DNA from: DATKEH01 sp035546355
GTDB lineage: Bacteria > Acidobacteriota > Thermoanaerobaculia > Multivoradales > JAIOJS01
Reading direction: 5' to 3'
Length of the DNA stretch: 20,538 bases
Assembly (NCBI GenBank): GCA_035546355.1
Contig: DATKEH010000343.1
Span: forward strand, 1 to 20,538
This document shows, in pieces, positions 1 through 7,167 of this stretch (the first letter of the stretch is position 1; each line of letters opens with the position of its first letter). A program made the position numbers and the translations under genes. A model generated the notes under the pieces. The model was not told the DNA's origin and did not search any database. It saw only the letters and a list, made by a program, of their open reading frames with translations.

Positions 1-9
1 GGGGAGGCG

Positions 10-582
10 TCACGCCGTGCGCCGCTGATCGACCTCCGCCGCCGCCGGCGCCAGCACCTCTCGGTCGAGCTCCGCCGCCACGGATTTTCGCAACATGGTG
101 ATCGACACCACCAGCCGGTAGGTGCCCTTCTCGCGCACGACCAGACCGCGATACCCCTTGAAGGGACCGTGGATGACTTCCACCGCGGCCCCCGGCCCCA
201 GGTAGGCGTGCGCCACCAGCGGCGAACCGCTGCACTGCAAACGCCACAGCTCCCGCAGCTCGCCATCGAGCAGCTCGTGGTCGTCGCCGGCGAGGGTCCT
301 GACGACGAGGTTGCTCTCCAACCCCTGGATGCGGTGATGCGAGTGGCCGCGGAAGAAGACGTAGCCGGGGAACAGCGGCAGGTGCGACACCCGCCAGCGG
401 CCTTGACGGCGCACGCGCTGCTCCTGCTGCGGCAGGTAGTAGGGCACGCGGCAGTAGTGGAGGTGCCGCGCCAGGCGCTTTTCCTGGCGGCTGCGAACGT
501 ACGCCACCCACCACCGCCCCGGGGGCGGCTCGTCGAAGAGCCACTGCGGGTAGATCTCCGGCTCCCGCTTCAGGATCGGCAC
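10..582 (-). CDS. NusG/RfaH-like specialised transcription elongation factor
   Basis: Predicted paralogue of NusG (RfaH/UpxY/LoaP type) that rides on RNA polymerase and suppresses pausing or termination in particular long operons. The 190-residue protein has an N-terminal NGN domain opening with WWVAYVRSRQEKRLARHL and including LPLFPGYVFFR. A KOW domain follows near the C-terminus (PGAAVEVIHGPFKGYRG). Core NusG usually sits in a secE-nusG-ribosomal cluster, which is absent here, so a specialised paralogue is more likely. No ATG is available. I chose the GTG at 582 because GAGAAG lies about 8 bases upstream; an in-frame GTG at 600 is the alternative and has no such site. The gene follows the PAPS synthase gene on the same strand after about 75 bases. 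Paralogues of this kind often head exopolysaccharide operons, so its target may lie beyond the left edge (inference). Confidence 0.85.
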   Translation of the reverse strand: MPILKREPEIYPQWLFDEPPPGRWWVAYVRSRQEKRLARHLHYCRVPYYLPQQEQRVRRQGRWRVSHLPLFPGYVFFRGHSHHRIQGLESNLVVRTLAGDDHELLDGELRELWRLQCSGSPLVAHAYLGPGAAVEVIHGPFKGYRGLVVREKGTYRLVVSITMLRKSVAAELDREVLAPAAAEVDQRRTA

Positions 583-656
583 CGCGTCAGCTTCTCGCAC
601 CGTCGGGATCTGCGCTGGACGGCACCAGTGTAGCCCACCCGGCGCCAGGCACCCGC

Positions 657-2384
657 TCAGGACGAGGCGCCCGTCGCCGGCCCCAGGTACCCCTGCCGTT
701 CGAGGTGCAGCAGGATCTCCTGCGCCGCCTCCTCCGGGGTGAGGAGGGAAGCGTCGACCACCACGTCGGCATCCGCCGGCTCCTCGTAAGGGTCGGAGAT
801 GCCGGTGAAGTTGGGGATGTCGCCGGCTCGGGCCTTGGCGTAGAGCCCTTTGGCATCCCGCCGCTCGCACACCTCCAGCGGCGTGGCGACGTGCACCAGG
901 ACGAAGCCGCCGAGCGGCTCGATCGCCTGGCGCACCCGCTGGCGCACCGACCCGTAGGGGGCGATCGGCGCGCACAGGGCGATGCCGCGGTTCTTGGTGA
1001 TCTCGGAGGCGACGAAGCCGATGCGCAGCACGTTCAGGTCGCGATGCTGCTTGGAGAAGCCGAGCTCGGAGGAGAGGTGGGTGCGGACGATGTCGCCGTC
1101 GAGCAGGGTCACCGGGCGGCCGCCGATCTCCAGGAACTTGACCTGCAGCAGGCGGGCGATGGTGGACTTGCCGGCGCCCGACAGGCCGGTGAGGAAGACC
1201 GTGAACCCCTGCTGGTGGCGTGGCGGATGGGTGCGCCGCAGCTCGGCCGAGACCTCGGGGAAGGTGAACCATCCGGGCACCTCGCGCCCATCGGCCAGCC
1301 GGCGGCGCAGCTCGGTGCCCGACAGGGCGAGGACGCGGCCGGTGGCCTCGTCCTCCGGCAGGTAGCGATCCTGCTCCTCCACGTAGACCATGTTGCGGAA
1401 GGGGACCATGCGGATCCCCAGCTCCTCCTCGTGCTGGCGCAGCAGCTCCTGGGCGTCGTAGGGCCCGTAGAACGGCTTGCCGTCGGCGTCGGCGCCGGGG
1501 CCGGCATGGTCGCGGCCGACGATGAAGTGGGTGCAGCCGTGGTTCTTGCGCACGATCGCGTGCAGCACCGCCTCGCGCGGGCCGGCCATGCGCATCGCCA
1601 GGGGCAGCAGGGAGAGCTTCGCCGTCCCCGCGGGATAGCGCCCCATCAGGGCCTGGTAGCAGCGCACCCGGGTGTAGTGATCGAGGTCCCCGGGCTTGGT
1701 CATGCCCACCACCGGATGGACCAGCAGGCTCGCCCGCTGCTCGGCGGCGGCGCGCAGCGTCAGCTCGAAGTGGGCGCGGTGCATCGGATTGCGCGTCTGG
1801 AAGGCGAGCACCCGCCGCCAGCCGCGGCGCGAGAAGTCGTCGCGCAGCTCCTGCGGCGTCTCGCGCAGCGCCACGAAGTCGTAGTGCGGCGGCGTGCGCA
1901 GTCCCTCCACGCGCCCGCCCACCGCCACGTTGTTGGTGCGGTCGAGCAGGTGCGCCACGCCCGGGTGATGACGGTCCAGCGTGCCGTAGACGGCCTCGGC
2001 CTCCGCCGCGCGGTCGTGTGCGAACGCCTCCTCGACCTGGAGCACCGCCAGCGGCAGGCCCTCCGGGTCGCGCAGCACGAGGGCGGCGTGACGGCTGGCG
2101 GCCTCGGCGACCGCCGGCTCGACGTCGAGGGTGACCGGGATGGGCCACAGCGTGCCATCGGGGAGGCGCAGGTCGCGGCATACGGACTCGGCCGCCTCGC
2201 GGCCCATGAAACCGTCGAGCGGCGAGAAGGCGCCGTGCAGGAGCATCTCGAGGTCGCACAGCTGTCGCGGCGTCAGGGGCCAGGAGGGGAGGTCGCGGGC
2301 GAGCACCCGCAGCTCCTCGGCGCGTTGCGGCGGCGCCATCAGGTCGACGAGGGCGCCGCTGTGGGGAGGGATCAGGTGGTCCAT
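657..2384 (-). CDS. sat/cysC: Bifunctional sulfate adenylyltransferase / adenylylsulfate kinase
   Basis: Makes PAPS from sulfate in two steps: ATP + sulfate to APS (ATP sulfurylase), then APS phosphorylation (APS kinase). The 575-residue protein has the ATP sulfurylase at about 1-385, with TRNPMHRAH at 197-205 (the nucleotide-binding HxxH region) and GRDHAGPG at 290-297. The APS kinase is at about 390-570, with the P-loop GLSGAGKST at 400-408 and the conserved segment GLYAKARAGDIPNFTGI around 513-529. The kinase carries APIAPY where stand-alone CysC has a serine (FISPY-like), a variant I associate with fused enzymes. The start is the ATG at 2384; the frame stays open far upstream, but that part is low-complexity Arg/Pro/Ala. 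No clear ribosome binding site is visible. With no reductase or CysD/CysN seen nearby, sulfation is as plausible a role as assimilation. Confidence 0.95.
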   Translation of the reverse strand: MDHLIPPHSGALVDLMAPPQRAEELRVLARDLPSWPLTPRQLCDLEMLLHGAFSPLDGFMGREAAESVCRDLRLPDGTLWPIPVTLDVEPAVAEAASRHAALVLRDPEGLPLAVLQVEEAFAHDRAAEAEAVYGTLDRHHPGVAHLLDRTNNVAVGGRVEGLRTPPHYDFVALRETPQELRDDFSRRGWRRVLAFQTRNPMHRAHFELTLRAAAEQRASLLVHPVVGMTKPGDLDHYTRVRCYQALMGRYPAGTAKLSLLPLAMRMAGPREAVLHAIVRKNHGCTHFIVGRDHAGPGADADGKPFYGPYDAQELLRQHEEELGIRMVPFRNMVYVEEQDRYLPEDEATGRVLALSGTELRRRLADGREVPGWFTFPEVSAELRRTHPPRHQQGFTVFLTGLSGAGKSTIARLLQVKFLEIGGRPVTLLDGDIVRTHLSSELGFSKQHRDLNVLRIGFVASEITKNRGIALCAPIAPYGSVRQRVRQAIEPLGGFVLVHVATPLEVCERRDAKGLYAKARAGDIPNFTGISDPYEEPADADVVVDASLLTPEEAAQEILLHLERQGYLGPATGASS

Positions 2385-2494
2385 GGCGGGCGGCAGGGTA
2401 GCAGAAGATCGCGGCGCCCGCAGTGTCCGCCGCCTCAGGGCGGGGGCCGGCGCGGCGACCCCCCTTCGCCGCAGCGGCAGTACCGCCAGGGGGC

Positions 2495-2998
2495 TCAGAA
2501 GCGCAGGCCGGCGAGCAGCCGGGCGTCGAAGGCGTCGCCGCCGCCGAGGTGCAGCTCGAGGGAGACGACGCGATCGGCCGGCGTCCGGTACTCGATGCCT
2601 GCCACCGCCACCGGCGCGAGCTCGAAGTCGTCGTCGTCGGCAGCGGTGCCCCGCTGCCCCTGGGCCGGCTCGTCGCGATCGATCCAGGCGAGCAGCAGGC
2701 CGCCGCCGGCGTAGGGCTGGAAGTCGCCCCAGTCGACGGGGAAGATGTAGTGCACGGGAAGGGTGGCGGTGAGCGTGGTGTGGTCGTCGCCGAGGCCGAG
2801 CTCGAGGCTCGGCAGCAGCCGCAGGTGGGGCAGGAGATCGCCGAGGTCGAAGAAGGCGCCCACCACCACCTGATCCGGGTCGTCGGCGACGCCGAGGCGC
2901 GGGCCCCAGCCCTCGAAGCGGAGATCCTGGCTGCTGGCCGGGACCGCCAGGGCGAGGGCGGCGGTGGACAGGGCGAGGAGGCGGGTGAGCGGCCGCAT
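2495..2998 (-). CDS. Small exported outer-membrane beta-barrel-like protein, function unknown
   Basis: A 167-residue protein with a clear Sec signal peptide: basic MRPLTR, then a hydrophobic stretch, then cleavage near VPASSQ around residue 24. The mature part alternates polar and hydrophobic residues in strand-like segments separated by Asp/Gly-rich turns, and it ends in an aromatic residue (AGLRF), as outer-membrane barrels do. The length fits a small eight-strand barrel. I recognise no specific family. An acidic run, DDDDFE near residue 142, would fall in a loop. The gene reads toward the PAPS synthase gene 110 bases downstream and is divergent from the UbiD-family gene. The start is the ATG at 2998; the bases just before it (CTCCTCCC on the coding strand) do not form a ribosome binding site, so the start is only moderately sure. 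Confidence 0.75.
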   Translation of the reverse strand: MRPLTRLLALSTAALALAVPASSQDLRFEGWGPRLGVADDPDQVVVGAFFDLGDLLPHLRLLPSLELGLGDDHTTLTATLPVHYIFPVDWGDFQPYAGGGLLLAWIDRDEPAQGQRGTAADDDDFELAPVAVAGIEYRTPADRVVSLELHLGGGDAFDARLLAGLRF

Positions 2999-3102
2999 GG
3001 GAGGAGTCTATCTCGACCGTCCTGGCCTGATCCCCTGGTGCGGTTTCCTGCCGCCGCGGGGTCGCGCCCCGGCGCCCGACAGCGCGCTGGCGGTCTGGCC
3101 CT

Positions 3103-3132
3103 TTGCGGCCACGGGCGCCGCTGGCACACAAT
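3103..3132 (+). promoter_or_regulatory. Possible sigma70-type promoter for the UbiD-family gene
   Basis: TTGCGG at 3103-3108 and CACAAT at 3127-3132 are separated by 18 bases. Transcription would then begin about 3 bases before the ATG at 3142, giving a nearly leaderless message, consistent with the lack of a ribosome binding site. The match is weak and is the only candidate I see in the 143-base divergent gap 2999-3141. Confidence 0.25.
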
Positions 3133-3141
3133 GGCCTGGCC

Positions 3142-5061
3142 ATGTCCGAGCCGCTGTTTCCCGATCTCCGGGCCTTTCTCGACCAACTGCGCCGCGACGG
3201 CGACCTGGTAGAGGTGACCCAGCCGGTCGATCCTCACCTGGAGGTGGCCGAGATCCACCGCCGGGTGATCGCGGCGGGGGGGCCGGCGCTGCTGTTCCGC
3301 CAGCCGCGGGCGGCGGGCGGCCCGCCCTACCGCTTCCCCCTCGTCACCAACCTCTTCGGCACCGCGCGGCGTGCCGAGCTCGCCTTCGGCCGCCGGCCGG
3401 GGCGGCTGATCCGCCGCCTGGTCGAGCTGGTGGAGACGGCGCTGCCGCCGACCCTGGGCAAGGCGTGGGGGGCGCGCGACGTCGGCGCGGCCCTGCTGCG
3501 CGTCGGCCTGCGGAACGTGCGCCGCGGCCCGGTCCTCGAGGTGGCGACCCGCGACGTCGATCTCGGCCGCCTGCCGGTCACCACTTCCTGGCCGCACGAC
3601 GGTGGCCCCTTCCTCACCCTGCCCCTGGTCTACACCGAGCACCCCGACGGCAGGGGGCCGAACCTCGGCATCTACCGCATGCAGGTGCACGATCGGCGCA
3701 CGCTCGGCATGCACTGGCAGATCGGCAAGGGGGGTGGTTTCCACTACGCGGTGGCCGAAGCGCGAGGGGAGGCGCTGCCGGCCACGGTGCTCCTCGGCGG
3801 GCCGCCGGCGCTGCTCCTGGCGGCGGTGGCGCCGCTGCCCGAGAACGTGCCCGAGCTGCTGCTCGCCTCGCTGATCGCCGGACGTCGCCTGGCGCGCTGC
3901 CCCGGCCCCGGGCCGCACCCGCTGCTGGCCGACGCCGAGCTCGCCCTGGTGGGCGAGGTGCCGCCGGCGGAGCGCCGTCCCGAAGGCCCCTTCGGCGACC
4001 ACTACGGCTACTACTCGCTGACCCACCCCTACCCGGTGTTGCGGGTCGCCGCGCTCTGCCACCGCCGCGACGCCATCCTGCCGGCCACCGTGGTGGGCAA
4101 GCCGCGGCAGGAGGACTTCTTCATCGGTGACCTGCTGCAGGAGCTGCTGGCGCCGCTCTTTCCGCTGGTCATGCCGGGGGTCGAGGACCTGTGGTCCTAC
4201 GGTGAGACCGGCTACCACTCGCTGGCGGCGGCGCGGGTCAAGGAGCGTTACCGGCGCGAGGCGATGGTGTCGGCGTTCCGCATCCTCGGCGAGGGGCAGC
4301 TGGCGCTGACCAAATTCCTGCTGGTGGTCGACCGCCCGGTCGACCTGCGCGACTTTCGCGCCACGCTGGCGCACCTGCTGGCCCGCACCCGGCCGGAGAC
4401 CGACCTCTACGTGCTGGGCAACCTGTCGATGGACACCCTCGATTACACCGGGCCGCGGGTGAACGAGGGCTCCAAGGGCGTCTGGCTGGGCCTCGGGGAG
4501 CCGGTGCGGGAGCTGCCGCGGGAGCTCCGCGCCGCCGAGCTGCCGCACGGCATCGAGCAGGTGCGGGTGTTCTGCCCGGGCTGCCTGGTGCTCGGCGGCC
4601 CGGCGGCGCGGCGGGTGGAGGGGACGGATGACGGGCTGACGTACCGGGCACGCAGCGGGGGAGCCACTCGGCCCCAGCCTCCGGGGCGCGGGGATGCGGC
4701 GTGGCTGCGGCACGTCGCCGGCCACCCCGCGTTCGCGGGCTGGCCGCTGCTGGTGCTGGTGGACGACCCCGAGCGCGCCACCGCCTCCCCCATCGATTTC
4801 CTGTGGACCACCTTCACCCGCTTCGAGCCGGCCGCCGACGTCCACGCCGCCGGCGTCGAGGTGGTACGGCACCAGCTCTCCTACACCCCCCCGGTGCTGA
4901 TCGACGCGCGCCTTCACCCCGGCTTCCCCGCCGAGCTGGCCGGAGACGAGGAGGTCGCCGCGCGGGTGACCCGGCGTTGGCGTGAGTACTTCCCCGAGGG
5001 CGGCGTCGAGATGGGAGACGCCGAACGCGGCCATCTCGCCGCCGGCCCGCGGCAGTCGTAA
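3142..5061 (+). CDS. ubiD: UbiD-family (prenylated-FMN-dependent) decarboxylase
   Basis: Predicted reversible decarboxylase of an aromatic or unsaturated acid using prenylated FMN. The 639-residue protein carries NLGIYRMQV at 174-182 (flavin/metal-binding region with Asn174 and Arg179). It also has ERRPEGPFGDHYGYYS from 277 to 292, whose glutamates with Arg179 match the family's Glu-Arg-Glu catalytic arrangement. It is longer than E. coli UbiD (about 500 residues), as are several menaquinone-type and uncharacterised members, so the symbol is family-level only and the substrate is not established. The start is the ATG before SEPLFPDLRAFL, which matches the usual N-terminus; an in-frame ATG 13 codons upstream is less likely. 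No UbiX prenyltransferase gene is in the window, so the cofactor would have to come from elsewhere. The stop codon lies at the edge of the first palindromic repeat, and the gene converges on truD. Confidence 0.9.
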   Translation: MSEPLFPDLRAFLDQLRRDGDLVEVTQPVDPHLEVAEIHRRVIAAGGPALLFRQPRAAGGPPYRFPLVTNLFGTARRAELAFGRRPGRLIRRLVELVETALPPTLGKAWGARDVGAALLRVGLRNVRRGPVLEVATRDVDLGRLPVTTSWPHDGGPFLTLPLVYTEHPDGRGPNLGIYRMQVHDRRTLGMHWQIGKGGGFHYAVAEARGEALPATVLLGGPPALLLAAVAPLPENVPELLLASLIAGRRLARCPGPGPHPLLADAELALVGEVPPAERRPEGPFGDHYGYYSLTHPYPVLRVAALCHRRDAILPATVVGKPRQEDFFIGDLLQELLAPLFPLVMPGVEDLWSYGETGYHSLAAARVKERYRREAMVSAFRILGEGQLALTKFLLVVDRPVDLRDFRATLAHLLARTRPETDLYVLGNLSMDTLDYTGPRVNEGSKGVWLGLGEPVRELPRELRAAELPHGIEQVRVFCPGCLVLGGPAARRVEGTDDGLTYRARSGGATRPQPPGRGDAAWLRHVAGHPAFAGWPLLVLVDDPERATASPIDFLWTTFTRFEPAADVHAAGVEVVRHQLSYTPPVLIDARLHPGFPAELAGDEEVAARVTRRWREYFPEGGVEMGDAERGHLAAGPRQS

Positions 5062-5111
5062 GGGGCGGGCCCCGCTCCCGCCCGGGCGGCCGCAGAGGGC
5101 CGCCCCTCCGA
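5055..5111. repeat. GC-rich palindromic (REP-like) repeat, copy 1
   Basis: Begins GTCGTAAGGGGCGGG and continues through CCCGCCCGGGCGGCC to CCTCCGAC. It contains two nested hairpins (GGGCGG against CCGCCC, and GGGCGGCC against GGCCGCCC) inside an imperfect outer inverted repeat. The UbiD-family stop codon TAA (5059-5061) is part of it. Its layout is shared with a second copy 98 bases further on. It may act as a transcription terminator or mRNA end for the convergent pair. Confidence 0.7.
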
Positions 5112-5152
5112 CCGATCGTGGCGACCCGACGCTCGGCGCGGCTCCATCGACG

Positions 5153-5210
5153 GTCGTAGGGGCGGGGCTCCGTCCCCGCCCGGGCGGCCTAGAACCGCCG
5201 GTCCTACGAC
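5153..5210. repeat. GC-rich palindromic (REP-like) repeat, copy 2
   Basis: A perfect 8-base outer inverted repeat, GTCGTAGG (5153-5160) with CCTACGAC (5203-5210), encloses GGGGCGGGG-CTCCGT-CCCCGCCC and GGGCGG-CCTAGAA-CCGCC hairpins. The truD stop codon (5204-5206, minus strand) lies in the right arm. Similar elements beginning GTAGGGGCG are scattered in many environmental high-GC genomes, so this is probably a dispersed genomic repeat. Confidence 0.75.
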
Positions 5211-6202
5211 GGCGCGGGTCCCTCCTCCACGCCGTCCGGGAACAGCTCCTCCACCAGCACGGTGACGTAGCTCCCCGGCGGCAGCGTGACGTCGAGGCGC
5301 AGCCCGTCACCCTCCATCGTCGCCCGCGCGTCGCGGATCGGTGCCCGCACCGGCCGCCGCTCCCCCGGCAGCAGGTGGCCGCGCAGCCGCGGCAGCGCGT
5401 CGACCCAGGGCACGCCGCAGGCCGCAGCGGCGGCGCGCTCGATCGCCAGCGCCTGGCCACGGGGCCGGCGCATCTTGTGCCCGACCAGCGGGCCGGTGGC
5501 GCTGAGCTCGAAGCGGGCGGCGCGGGCAGCCAGCTCGTCGGGGTCGCCCACCGCCAGCAGGGCGCCGGTAGAGTGGACCAGGGCGAGATCGCCGGCGACC
5601 AGGCCGTCGACGGGCAGCGGCCGCCGCCGCAGCACCTCGTCGAAGACGGCCGATTGCAGGGCCGAGAGGTAGAGCCGCTCGCGCCGTCGCCCGACGGCGA
5701 GGCGCTCGCCGCGCAGCAGCGCCTGGCCGCGCGCGACGTTGCCGCCGTCGCGGCCGTAGCGCTGGCTGCCGAAGCGGTTCGGCATGCCACGGCGGCCGAG
5801 CTCGACGAGGCGGGCGGCGGCGGTGCTCCCCTGCGCCGGCGTCACCTCGCGCACCACCAGGCGGAAGCGGTTGCCCGCCAGGTCGCCGAGGCGCAGGCGG
5901 TGGCGATGGCGATGGGCGGCGAGCACGCGGGCGGCGGTGAGCGGCAGCGCCAGAGCGCGCTCCGGATCGAGCCCCGGCACGGTCAGCCACTGCCGTGCCA
6001 CGGCCGCCCGGTCCTTGCGGCCGGCGTAGCCCACCTGCCCGGGCTCGACGCCGGCGCACGCCGCCAGCTCGCGGGCCACCTCGTCGGTGTCGCGCAGGCG
6101 CTTCTCGATCAGCAGCAGCGCATGGTGGCCCTCTCCGGACGGCGGGTAGAGCGGCAGCTCTTCGACCAGGAAGTCCTCCGGGCAGGCGCGGATGCGCGGC
6201 AC
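5204..6202 (-). CDS. truD: tRNA pseudouridine(13) synthase TruD
   Basis: Converts U13 in the D-arm of certain tRNAs to pseudouridine. The 332-residue protein compares with about 350 in E. coli. Family motifs: PEDFLVEE at 8-15; GYAGRKDRAA at 58-67 with catalytic Asp64 (the GxKDxxA motif); NRFGSQRYG at 142-150; and LSALQSAVF further on, before the inserted TruD domain. I chose the GTG at 6202 (start VPRIRACPEDF); an in-frame GTG at 6217 adds five residues. Neither has a clear ribosome binding site. The last codon runs into a palindromic repeat arm. The gene is divergent from the metallo-beta-lactamase-fold gene across about 137 bases in which I see no convincing promoter. Confidence 0.93.
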   Translation of the reverse strand: MPRIRACPEDFLVEELPLYPPSGEGHHALLLIEKRLRDTDEVARELAACAGVEPGQVGYAGRKDRAAVARQWLTVPGLDPERALALPLTAARVLAAHRHRHRLRLGDLAGNRFRLVVREVTPAQGSTAAARLVELGRRGMPNRFGSQRYGRDGGNVARGQALLRGERLAVGRRRERLYLSALQSAVFDEVLRRRPLPVDGLVAGDLALVHSTGALLAVGDPDELAARAARFELSATGPLVGHKMRRPRGQALAIERAAAAACGVPWVDALPRLRGHLLPGERRPVRAPIRDARATMEGDGLRLDVTLPPGSYVTVLVEELFPDGVEEGPAPS

Positions 6203-6323
6203 GCCCCGAGCGTACACGTCGGGCTGCGGCCCGCCGCACCGGTAGGCCCCTTCCCGGGCGGTGGTCGTCTCGCGGCGGGCTCCGCGGAGGGCGCGGTAAG
6301 CTCGCTGGCGGGCACAAGAACCG

Positions 6324-6330
6324 AAGGAGG
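6324..6330 (+). promoter_or_regulatory. Strong ribosome binding site
   Basis: AAGGAGG lies 9 bases before the ATG at 6340, close to a perfect match to the 16S rRNA tail. It fixes the start of the metallo-beta-lactamase-fold gene against longer in-frame extensions. Confidence 0.9.
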
Positions 6331-6339
6331 ATCCTGCCG

Positions 6340-7119
6340 ATGGCACCGACGATTCGCAGCAACGCCGCGCGCACCGCCGTCGCTGTTTGCGCGCTCGCCT
6401 GCGTACTGGCCGCTCCACTCGCCGCCGATCCAGCGGTACTCGTCTCCGAGCGCGGTGACGTCACGGTCCATCCGATCGAGCACGCGACGCTGCTGCTCAC
6501 GGCGGGGGAGCTGGCGATCGCCGTCGACCCCACGGGCGGCGCTGCCCGCTTCGCGTCTCATCCGGATGTCGATCTGGCGCTCGTCACTCATGTCCACGGC
6601 GACCACTTCGACGCCGAGACCCTGCGGGTGCTGTCCGGGCGGGGCGCGAGGATCGTCGCCCCCGCCGCCGTCGCCGAGGCGATGGACGAGGCGCTGCGCG
6701 CCGTGACCACGGTCCTCGCCAACGGCGAGACCGGGACCGTCGTCGGCGTCGCCGTCGAGGCGGTGCCGATGTACAACATCACCGAGGGGCGCCGGGATCG
6801 CCACCCGAAGGGCCGCGGCAACGGCTATGTCCTGACCCTCCAGGGCCTCCGCATCTACGTCGCCGGCGACACCGAGGGCGTGCCGGAGATGCGGTCGCTC
6901 GCCGACATCGACGTTGCCTTCGTGCCGATGAATCTGCCCTACACGATGAGCGTCGAGCAGGCGGCGGACGCGGTGCTCGACATGAAGCCGCGCATCGTCT
7001 TCCCGTACCACTACCGCGGCCCGGACGGGCTCGCCGACGTCGGGCGCTTCGCGGATCTGGTGCGGGCAGGCGATGCCGGCGTCGAGGTGCGGCAGCTCGA
7101 CTGGTACCCGCCACGCTGA
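6340..7119 (+). CDS. Exported UlaG-like metallo-beta-lactamase-fold hydrolase
   Basis: A 259-residue predicted metal-dependent hydrolase with a Sec signal peptide (MAPTIRSNAARTAVAVCALA, cleavage near LAAPLAAD around residue 29), so it acts in the periplasm or outside the cell. Metal-site motifs of the fold: HATLLL (His47), THVHGDHFD at 83-91, GDTEG around 176-180, and His224 in PYHYRGPDG. The spacing and the NITEGRRDRHPKGRGNGYVL segment are typical of the UlaG-like (DUF-type beta-lactamase) group found widely in bacteria; the substrate is unknown. A very strong ribosome binding site sets the start. It converges on the Ser/Thr kinase gene across 48 bases with no clear terminator. Confidence 0.88.
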   Translation: MAPTIRSNAARTAVAVCALACVLAAPLAADPAVLVSERGDVTVHPIEHATLLLTAGELAIAVDPTGGAARFASHPDVDLALVTHVHGDHFDAETLRVLSGRGARIVAPAAVAEAMDEALRAVTTVLANGETGTVVGVAVEAVPMYNITEGRRDRHPKGRGNGYVLTLQGLRIYVAGDTEGVPEMRSLADIDVAFVPMNLPYTMSVEQAADAVLDMKPRIVFPYHYRGPDGLADVGRFADLVRAGDAGVEVRQLDWYPPR

Positions 7120-7167
7120 TCGGGCGCGCGGCCGCGAGCCGCAACGACCGCCCGTCAGGTCGCCGCG

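Noticed and set aside
2442..2464. GGGGG...CCCCC inverted repeat after the OMP-like gene as a terminator
   Set aside because: Only about 5 base pairs of stem, with no T-rich tract on either strand. Nothing else convincing is seen in the gap 2385-2494.
583..5790. Minus-strand frame of the NusG-like gene stays open far upstream, giving an apparent protein of over 1900 residues
   Set aside because: Only the last 190 residues look like a protein. The rest is Arg/Pro/Gly/Ala low-complexity sequence running opposite or out of frame with clear genes (PAPS synthase, UbiD, TruD), as expected when stops are rare at this GC content.
7120..7167. Possible terminator between the convergent metallo-beta-lactamase-fold and kinase genes
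   Set aside because: GC-rich with short self-complementary pieces but no stable hairpin followed by T residues.
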